Assembly (NCBI GenBank): GCA_947650365.1
Contig: OX393554.1
Coordinates: forward strand, 36,786,482-36,850,481
DNA from: Chamaelirium japonicum
Lineage: Eukaryota > Streptophyta > Magnoliopsida > Liliales > Melanthiaceae
Direction of reading: 5' to 3'
DNA length: 64,000 nt
Within the stretch, counting starts at the first letter, position 1, and the number at the start of each line of letters is the position of its first letter. Both the position numbers and the translations under genes were made by a program. Shown in pieces: positions 56,108-64,000 of the stretch. The notes under the pieces were generated by a model. That model saw only the letters and a list, made by a program, of their open reading frames with translations, was not told the DNA's origin and did not search any database.

Positions 56108-56788
56108 GACTTTTTCTTCCTTTTAGTTGTTGTGCTTGTAAACTCTTGATATGTAGTAGCTTGCTCCTGTACTTGTCACATTTTTGATAATAATAGAAAT
56201 CTCTTTGGTGTTTAAAAATTGGATGTCTCTTGAGTTGAATGTCTTTGAATCTTATGTTCTGGATAGCATTAGCATAGATATAATCTTTTGAATGTAAGGG
56301 ATCGAGTCGCAACTTGATTACCCAAACTTGTTTAACTTGAAATTTGAATTTGAATCCATGCAACACTTGTATGTAAGGGGTTGAGTCGCAACTCAAGCAC
56401 CCAAACTTATTGCAACTTGAAAATTGAAACTTGAATTCGTGTAACACTTGAATGTGAGGGGTTGAGTCGCAACTCAAGCACCCAAACTTGTTAGACGATA
56501 TCGAAATTGATTGAAATTGAACATTGAAACTTGAAGGTCAGTTTAACATTTGCTAGTAATGGGTTGAGTCGCAACTCTAACACCCAAACTTGTTAAAAGA
56601 CTTGGTAACTTGAATATGGTCAATTTTTAACATTTGCTAGTAAAGGGTTGAGTCACAACTCTAACACCCAAACTTGTTAAAAGACCTGGTAACTTGAATT
56701 TAAAGCTGCTTTAGAACTTGAATTGAAAAGCTGAACACTTGCACATTTGAACATTTGAAAGAGAACTTTATTCATCACAGAATTTACA
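56108..56788. repeat. pol/antisense-gene spacer with hairpin repeats, unit C
   Basis: Same five hairpin units as units A and B, here at 56298-56669. No gene seen. Confidence 0.8.
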
Positions 56789-59700
56789 TCATGGGTAGAA
56801 CATCTTGAGGTGTCTGGAATTCCAAGCTCGAGGCAATCTATCTCCTTCTGGTGTGACCAGTCTGTAAGAACCTTTGCCTCCTATTGATTCAACGATATAT
56901 GGACCTTCCCAGTTGGGAGCAAGCTTCCCACTGCTGTGTTCTTTGGTGTTGTAGAAAACTGCTCTGAGAACTAGGCTGCCCACTGGGAACTGTCTCTTGT
57001 AGATTTTCTTATCGTAGGCTCTTTTGATCTTCTGTTGGTACTTGGCCACACGAAGTGATGCTTGATCTCGTAATTCTTCGGAGAAGTCTAGATCATTGAT
57101 CCGAAGTTCTTTATTGATTCCTTCTTCAACTGCTTTGGTCTTCAAAGTACTTGATATATTTTCTGTTGGGAGTACTGCTTCCGATCCATATGTTAGACGA
57201 AAGGGTGAGAACCCTATTGATCTTCTCGGAGTTGTGCGATACCCCCAAAGAACTTCAGGTAGGACTTGCTCCCACAATCCTTTCTTGTCGTTGAGTTTCT
57301 TCTTGAGTATACCAAGTATGGCTCTATTTGAGGCTTCAACTTGGCCATTGCATTGAGGATATCTTGGAGTTGAATAGAATAGCTTAATACCGTTGTTGAG
57401 ACAGAACTCTCGAAACTTGTCGGAGTCAAACTGAGCTCCATTGTCAGCAACAAGAATTTGAGGTGTACCAAACCTTGAGAAGATGTTGCGCCGAATGAAT
57501 TTGATCACTTCGTCGTCAGTCTCTCAGAAGAGGGGCACAGCTTCAACCCATTTGGTGAAATAATCCGTGGCCAGCAGTAGATACTTCTTCTTACTTGGAG
57601 TTGGAGGGAAAGGACCCAAGAAATCTAACCCCCATTGATGGAATGGCCAGGGACTTGATAGTTGATGAAGCTCATCTGCAGGGAGATGGATAGCTCGAGC
57701 GTGTCTTTGGCATAGCTCACATCTTTGAACAACATGTTGAGCATCCTTTGCCATTGTTGGCCAGTAGTACCCTTGTAGCTTCGTCTTGGTTTCAAGAGAT
57801 CTCCCTCCCGAATGATTTCCACAAGTTCCAGAGTGGATATCAATCAGGATTGCCTGTGCTTGCTCAGGACCAAGGCATTTGAGTAACATCCCATTGTGAG
57901 ATTTGAAGTACAGATCTTCTCCTTGAATAGTGTAGCAGGGAAGCTTCCTTTGAAGTCTTCGGGCTTGATTTGGATCTTCGGGCATTTTGCCATGTTTGAA
58001 GAAATCAAAGATTGATCGTCTCCAGTCTTCAGGCTCATTTGTAGTAGTAGTGAGGTTCAATGCGAGTTGATCTCCACCCCCAGATCTCTTTGTAGTAGCA
58101 AGGATCTGTTGATCGGGGATGGTCTTGGGCACTTCTTGATAATCGATTTGTATTTGCCTTCCTCCGAGTGAGTCTCCAAGAACTGAGGCGGCATTGGCTA
58201 AGGCATCTGCTTCTCGGTTCTCTGCTCTGGGGATTTGAATGAATTCAGCGCCAATAAAACGTTGTTGAAGACGTCGTACTAAGGCTAAGTAGAGTTGCAT
58301 TCTTTCTTCGCGAGCTGTGTACTCTCCATTGATTTGCCTTATGATCAATTGGGAGTCGCTGTAGACGATAATTCGATCTACCCCCAGGGATTTCGCCATC
58401 TCGAGTCCAGAAATGAGTGCTTCGTATTCGGCTTCGTTGTTGGTGGCAGTGAATCCGAGGAGAGTGGCCTTCTGGAGATGATCAAGTTCGGGGGATATCA
58501 ATACTATCCCAGTTCCCAAACCGATCAAACTTGAAGCTCCATCAGTATATAGCTTCCATGGAGGAGTTGCAGCAATAGCTTCGAGACTTGGATCAATTCT
58601 TGTTGCAAGATTGATTGGAGTATTGTCCTCATCTTCTAAGCGCATGTCGACATCTTCTTCCCAAATGATGGGGTCTTCAACTGGGAAGTCAGCTAGAAAA
58701 TCAGCAATAGCTTGGCCTTTGATAGAAGTACGAGATTCAAACTGAATTCCCAAAGCACTCATTTCGATCACCCATTTGGTCATTCGACCAGCTCGACCAG
58801 CTTTGTCAATAATATCTTTGAGCGAGTGCTCTGAAATGACTGTGATCTGGTGGGAGACGAAGTATGGTTGGAGACGACGCGATGCAGTGAGCAAGGCCAG
58901 GATGACCTTCTCAGTTTTTGAGTAGCGAGTTTCAGCTGGAAGGAGAGTATGGCTGATGTAGTAGACTGGATGTTCGACGCCTTCTCTTCTACTGACTAAG
59001 ACCGCGCTGATTGCTTGATCGGTCACGGCCAGGTAGAGCCACAAGTCTTCTTTTGGCAATGGAGCAGTCAGGATAGGAGTTTGCACCAGATATTTCTTGA
59101 TGCTTTGAAATGCTTCTTCACAAGTTGGACTCCACCCTGAAGTATCCGCCTTTCGTAGTTTGTCGAAGAGGGGTTTGCATTTGTCGGAAGATTTTGAGAT
59201 GAACCGATTGAGGGCAGCAAGTCTTCCAGTAAGTCGCTGTACCTCCTTTCGATTGGTAGGTGATGGCATGTCGAGGATAGCTCGAATTTGATCGGGATTG
59301 GCTTCAATACCCCTCCTGGTCACAAGATGACCCAGGAATTTACCAGATTGAACACCAAAGGCGCACTTGGCTGGATTGAGCTTCATACGATATTTTCGAA
59401 GAACTTGAAAGGTTTCCGCCAGATCAGAAAGATGCTTGCTTCGCACGGAGCTCTTGGTGAGGAGATCATCGACGTAGACTTCGACGTTGCGACCTATCTG
59501 GTCTTTGAACATCTTTGTGACTAACCTTTGATAGGTAGATCCATCATTTTTGAGGCCGAACGGCATTACATTGTAGCAGTAGAGACCTCGGCTAGTCACG
59601 AAGCAAGTCTTCTCTTGATCGTCTGGATGAAGTGGAATTTGATTATATCCAGAATACCCATCCATGAAAGACAATAGCTCATGGCCAGCAGTGGCATCGA

Positions 59701-60202
59701 CGAGTCTATCGATTCTTGGCATGGGGAATGGGTCTTTGGGGCAAGCCTTGTTGAGGTTGGTGAAGTCGATGCAGACTCTGACTTTCCCATTTTTCTTTGG
59801 AACAGCAACTATGTTAGAGATCCAGGTAGGATACTCTACTTCACGGATGAAGCCTGCTGCGAGTAGCTTGGTGATTTCTTCTTGAACAGCAACTTACAGC
59901 TCTGGTCGGATGGTGCGTGGTTTTTGCTTGACAGGTTTCACCTCTTCCTTGATCGCAAGTCGGTGACAAGCGTCATCCGGATTGATACCAGGCATGTCTT
60001 CGAAACACCAGGCGAAGACGTCGATATTGGACTGGAGGAAAGATACCATGTCTTGCGCTTCTGCGTCGCTAAGACCGGTACCAATAAATGTTTGTCGAGG
60101 GAGATCTCCACTGCCAATATTGATAGGGATGATTTCTTCAATTGAAGGTGATGTTTCCCATTCGATTGGTGGAGGTTCGGACAGCGGAATCTCCTTTGAT
60201 TG
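56789..60202 (-). pseudogene. pol: T1 pol, unit C, nearly open
   Basis: Reverse transcriptase (VYVDDLLTKS), RNase H (TNNEAEYEALISGLEMAKSL, VYSDSQLIIRQING) and integrase (GNHSGGRSLETKTKLQGYYW, VADNGAQFDS, PQCNGQVEASNRAI) are seen in order, ending RAWNSRHLKMFYP. About two breaks, fewest of the three units. Confidence 0.88.
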
Positions 60203-62671
60203 CTATTTGGAAGAGGGACCAGTTTCATCTCGCGGCCGCTTTGGAGGAGCAATGTTGATCTTTCGATCTGTCTTAGCCGCAGCAGCCTCACAAGACCTTC
60301 CAGCTTGCTGATCACCTCGAATGCAGACAATGCCTTCCCCAGTTGCAAACTTGAGTAATTGATGATAAGAAGAAGAGATGGCATTGATCTGGTGGAGGAA
60401 TGGTCGCCCGAGGATGGCGTTGTAGCTGGATACTCCTTCGACAATTGCGAACCTCACTGAGACTCGAGTCTCTCGGCTGAGGTCCAGAGTGAATCTTGAT
60501 TCGCCCACCGTGATGCTTTGTTCGCCGTTAAAGCCAGTGATCACGGTTGGGACGACGTCGAGGCTTTGATATTTATGTCCCAGACGTTTGAAGCAGTCTG
60601 AGAACATAATATCGATAGAACTCCCAGTGTCGATGAGGATCCGATTGACGGTGCTTCCGTCGATGACGAGTTTCAAAACCAGGGGGTCTTGATGTGAAGT
60701 ATGAACTCCTTGAAGATCAGTGTCGTTGAAGACGATGGATGGCCAAGCAAGACCTTCGATGGGCTTCTCGATCCAGGTATCTTCTTTATTTACAGTAGAT
60801 CGAACATGGAAGATGCGCCGAATTTGCCGATCGACTTCTTTCTCGGTCACTGCTTGGTTGTGCAATGATCCATGAATACCAAAGACATTGGCATTCACAG
60901 AGATAGGTTGCCGGTCAGAGGAGATTTGATGTATCCAACACACTTCTTTCCCCTTTGCAGAGGTTCGACGTTGATCGTGCCCGTTGTTGACGAATTCTTG
61001 AAGGTGGCCCTCTCGCAGTAAGTCTTCAAGATGGAACTTCAACCGATAGCATCGGTCAGTAGAGTGGCCGTGACTTCGATGGAATTCGCAGTAGACTGTT
61101 TTGTCTGCTGTGAATTTGGAGTTTGGCTGAAGAGGATTGGGCCTCCGAAGATACTCGTCGTGTTGAATGCGGTCGAGTATTTGTTCGACTGGTAAATTCC
61201 ACTCAGTAAAAGTGGTCTTTGTCGGAGATCGACGCCCATCATTCTTTGATCGTTTGTTAGATGGAGGGGCTGCTGCCTCAGCATTGTGGGCCTTAGCAGC
61301 ATACTTTGGAGCTTCTCTCTCAGCGGGTCTTCGTTTTGTTTCTCGCCCTTTTCGAGCGACTTGATCGTCTTTGACCTCGATCTCTCTCTGGATTCGATCG
61401 AACATAGCTCCCAGAGAAGGAGGGGGATTACGGATGAAGTCGTTGTAGATGTGCAGATCGAAGCGGAGAGCGTTCTGGAAAGCCAACATGATGGCTTCAT
61501 CGTCCAGATGTCTTCCAGAGAGGGCAGCATGCTCGTTACGAAATCTCCTAGTAAAACTTCGGAGAGTCTCGTCAGCACCCATCCTTAGCCGATAGAGAGA
61601 GTCAAGCTTCTTCTCGGGCTTCAGATTGAGCTGATAATGCTGCACAAAGAGTTTGGCCAAAACATCGAACTGGGTGATGGACCCAGCTCGAAGATTATGA
61701 TACCAGTCGAGCGACGGTTCATCGAGACTTCCTGCGAAGGTGCGACAGAGCACATTGTTTTCTTCTTCATGCGGTGTTAAGGCTTGCTTGAAGGCAAGGA
61801 TATGGAGAGTAGGATCTCCTCTGATGCAGTTGAATTTGGGGAGGATTGGAGTTCTCCATCCCCTTGGAAATATTGTCTCAAAGAGACTTCGATGTAGAGG
61901 TCCGGCAGAAGAATAGCCATCCCTGCGACCATGTCCTCGGATTAGAAGTGGGTCAAGAGGCAAGATCGCAAGGTCTTGCTCGGGCATTGTAATATTTGCC
62001 GGTTGAAGTCGATGTCGGAGGTCCGATCCAAGCCCACGCTGAAGTGGAATGGAAGGGGAAACTCAACTCTTTGAAGGAGCGCCTTTCATTTGGTGCCTCC
62101 TTGGTATGTTGAGTTTTGAAGGTGTCCTTTTGTCGCAGTTGCGGCCAGAAGACGATTGGGAAGACTCGTCTTCGAGGCGATCCCAAACACTTTGCTTCCA
62201 GGGGGTAGCAGAGGGAGTTGGATCACGTCGAATCCTCTCGAGGGCAGTAGTACCCATTGACCTCCGTTGTTCGGAGTGGATGGAATATCGAGGAAGATCG
62301 ACTCTCTCGCTTGTGGAGGGGATTGGAAGAGCGATTCCAGCCTCGGAGGCTGCCTTCTTCAGAGCATCCCTCTCAGCAGTGAGGGTGGCATTTTGTTTTG
62401 CTAATTGAAGCAGCTGGAAGTCGACTGCAGAGATTTGGTAGGTCGATGGAGGGTCTTCAGCAGGAGCGGGTGTTGTTTGCCCAATCGACTGTCGCGCAGG
62501 GTGGGCGATAGGTCGATCGACAGATTTGCCACTCCCTGAACGAACCCCCATCTCGGGGACAGCAAGGGGCTGTCCGAAGTTGAGCCTTTGACTCATTGAA
62601 CGAGTCTCAGGACGAGGTTATTGTTGAGTGTTACTTCCTTCTGGTTGACCTTGATGTTTTGTCCTCGCCAT
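60203..62671 (-). pseudogene. gag: T1 gag-protease, unit C, broken
   Basis: From the start codon at 62671 to the leaky UAG at 60203, 2,469 bases as in units A and B. Capsid, CEFHRSHGHSTDRC zinc-knuckle variant and protease motif ILIDTGSSIDIMF are recognisable. About two breaks. Confidence 0.88.
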
Positions 62672-62807
62672 TCAGAGAGCGAAAGGTGCAACGAGTGTGC
62701 CGTTCAGTTGTATGATCAACCGAGAGGGCGAGGAAGTTTGACTATCAAGATCAGTTGTAGGTTCAACCGATCAAGTAGTAACGGTGAGTTGGACTTTTTG
62801 ATCGGAT

Positions 62808-62826
62808 CCCACAGACGGCGCCAAAC
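62808..62826 (-). other. primer-binding site, T1 unit C
   Basis: The minus strand reads GTTTGGCGCCGTCTGTGGG directly after the LTR end. Confidence 0.87.
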
Positions 62827-63505
62827 TGTGGGGGAAAATCTTCGTGCCGACCCGAAGACTCTCGCAGCACCAGTCAATTGGAGTTGAAGTTGACGTCGAA
62901 GATCGTTGGTCGATCTGTTGATTGAAGTTGAAGCCTTTTGATATGTCAATAGAAAGAGATATGCAATCAGAGAGTAGACACGAGAGGTGATCTCGGAGTT
63001 CAGCCGAAGCCTACGTCTCCGTGCTATAGGGAGCAACCCGAATTCACTAATACTTATGTCGAAGTGATCTCGACAGGCCGAGTATCACTAGAAACACTCT
63101 GATCTCTTCGAAGGAAAGAAGAAGATCAAAGAGAGATGGTAGATGGGAAGTCGGAAATCTCAGAGCTCTGGTTTTAGAACTGAGAGTTCGATCTGAGATT
63201 CGATCCTTTTACATTCGAAGGCTCTGCTATTTATAGGCTTCTCTGGGAGGAATTCCGGGGTAAATGGCGGTTTCTACTGTTGTATTTGGGGATTCTTCAG
63301 GTAAAGCTGGTGGGCCCCGCTACCGTCTTCTGGGGGATTCCACAGACTCGTAGGCCTATCGGACAGGGCCGATGGGTCCCGCGGTGGTCCTCGTGGGCCC
63401 ACCAGGCAGGGCTGGTGGGTCCCGTGGTAGTCTTCGTGGTCCCACCAGGCAGGGCCGGTGGGTCCCGTGGTAGTTAGTAAACTTCTGCCAAAATTTGCAC
63501 CCACA
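62827..63505 (-). repeat. outer (5') LTR of the T1 array (679 bp)
   Basis: T1-type ends, TATA box at 63235-63228 and about three 43-bp units (about 63360-63475), one fewer than the inner LTRs; that accounts for the 43-base length difference. On its right lies T2 3' repeat sequence, not a T1 polypurine tract, so this is the true outer end of the array. Confidence 0.93.
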
Positions 63506-64000
63506 GGCAACCCTGACCGCGTGTGATGAGCTCAGCGCAGACCGCCCACGGCTGGTGCCCGCAGCTCGCCCGAGGCAGACCCTGACCGCGTGTGATGAGC
63601 TCACGCCTGAAGGAGATCGCTCGTGGCTGACGCTCCCGGCCCGCCCAGCGTTTATGAAATACTGGTAGTCAAAGCTCTCGGCGCAGACCGCCCACGGCTG
63701 GTGCCCGCAGCTCGCCCGAGGCAGACCCTGACCGCGTGTGATGAGCTCACGCCTGAAGGAGATCGCTCGTGGCTGACGCTCCCGGCCCGCCCAGCGTTTG
63801 TGAAATACTGGCAGTCAAAGCTCTCGGCGCCGACCGCCCACGACAGGTGCCTGCAGCCCACAAGGTGGAGGTCGCCAATGACTGGTACTCCCAATCTGAC
63901 CGTCGTGTGCAATAAAACTCCTGAGCAAGCGTCAAAGTCTCCTTGGTCGCTCCCTCATGAGGGGGTAATGTTGGGGGTAGCTGAAACTCGCCCAGGAGGT
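63506..64000 (+). mobile_element. second T2 copy, 3' end (146-bp repeats, polypurine tract, LTR start)
   Basis: Starts inside a 146-bp repeat unit (CCCTGACCGCGTGTGATGAG) and continues through about three units to the polypurine tract (CTCATGAGGGGGTAA, ending 63968) and the LTR start TGTTGGGGGTAGC at 63969. It closely matches 20540-20930 of the full T2 element and shares unit-specific variants with it. It runs off the window. The T1 array appears to have inserted into this copy. Confidence 0.88.
63969..64000 (+). repeat. start of the 3' LTR of the second T2 copy (partial)
   Basis: TGTTGGGGGTAGCTGAAACT matches the T2 LTR start at 20900 and follows the T2 polypurine tract. The remainder is outside the window. 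Confidence 0.88.

Larger units (their letters stand above)
22718..63505 (-). mobile_element. minus-strand T1 array: three units sharing LTRs
   Basis: On the plus strand the order is internal A (left-truncated), LTR 30803-31524, internal B, LTR 43602-44323, internal C, LTR 62827-63505. Each inner LTR serves as the 5' LTR of the unit on its left and the 3' LTR of the unit on its right. Beyond each inner LTR comes the polypurine tract and 3' repeats of the next unit, not flanking DNA or a target duplication. The LTR-to-LTR spacing is 12,799 and 19,225 bases. After removing the solo LTR in B and the nested element in C, with one duplication each, it is 12,113 and 12,097. Gag (2,469) and pol (3,414) have the same length in all three. 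The right end lies in T2 3' repeats. Confidence 0.9.
43602..63505 (-). mobile_element. T1 unit C, carrying a nested T1-derived element
   Basis: Minus-strand order: LTR 63505-62827, primer-binding site, gag, pol, hairpin spacer, antisense gene, promoter split by the nested element (46111-53233), 118-bp repeats, polypurine tract, LTR 44323-43602. Of the three units it has the fewest breaks in pol (about two). The antisense gene looks whole. Confidence 0.9.

Overview
The window is repeat-rich plant nuclear heterochromatin. I find no ordinary host gene, no rRNA or tRNA gene and no bacterial feature. Nearly every base belongs to Ty3/gypsy LTR retrotransposons of the Tat (OTA) lineage or to tandem repeats. 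The pointers to a flowering plant are: Tat-type primer-binding sites, gag and pol of Tat type without a chromodomain, and an extra antisense gene of the plant 'putative gypsy type transposon' family (PF04195-like). A monocot is plausible but not proven.

Two families are present. T1 has LTRs TGTGGG...CCCACA of 679-1305 bp. T2 has LTRs TGTTGGGGG...CCAAACA of about 1 kb. Both share one plan: LTR, primer-binding site, gag-protease, an in-frame UAG, pol, a spacer of tandem hairpins, an antisense gene (aORF) with its own promoter, long 3' tandem repeats, polypurine tract, LTR.

Layout. 1-5089: 3' end of a plus-strand T1 copy. 5090-9303 and 21904-22717: a 23-bp satellite whose orientation flips repeatedly. 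9304-21903: a full-length T2 element inside that satellite, with target duplication GATCG. 22718-63505: a minus-strand T1 array reading internal-LTR-internal-LTR-internal-LTR, in which neighbouring units share one LTR; the period is about 12.1 kb once later insertions are discounted. Unit A (leftmost) is cut off by satellite. Unit B carries a solo T1 LTR (33105-33785). Unit C carries a 7.1-kb deletion-derivative T1 element (46111-53233). Both insertions have GTTCC target duplications and lie upstream of the antisense gene. 63506-64000: 3' repeats, polypurine tract and LTR start of another plus-strand T2 copy, into which the array appears to have inserted.

The gag-pol genes of the T1 units are fossils with a few breaks each. 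The T2 pol frame and the antisense genes of T1 units B and C look whole. The points of most interest are: a tobamovirus-like leaky-stop context at the gag-pol junction of both families; covarying hairpin repeats between the convergent pol and antisense genes; G-box promoters on the antisense genes; shared-LTR tandem architecture; and promoter minisatellites that explain LTR length differences. Family assignments rest on reading motifs by eye, not on database searches.
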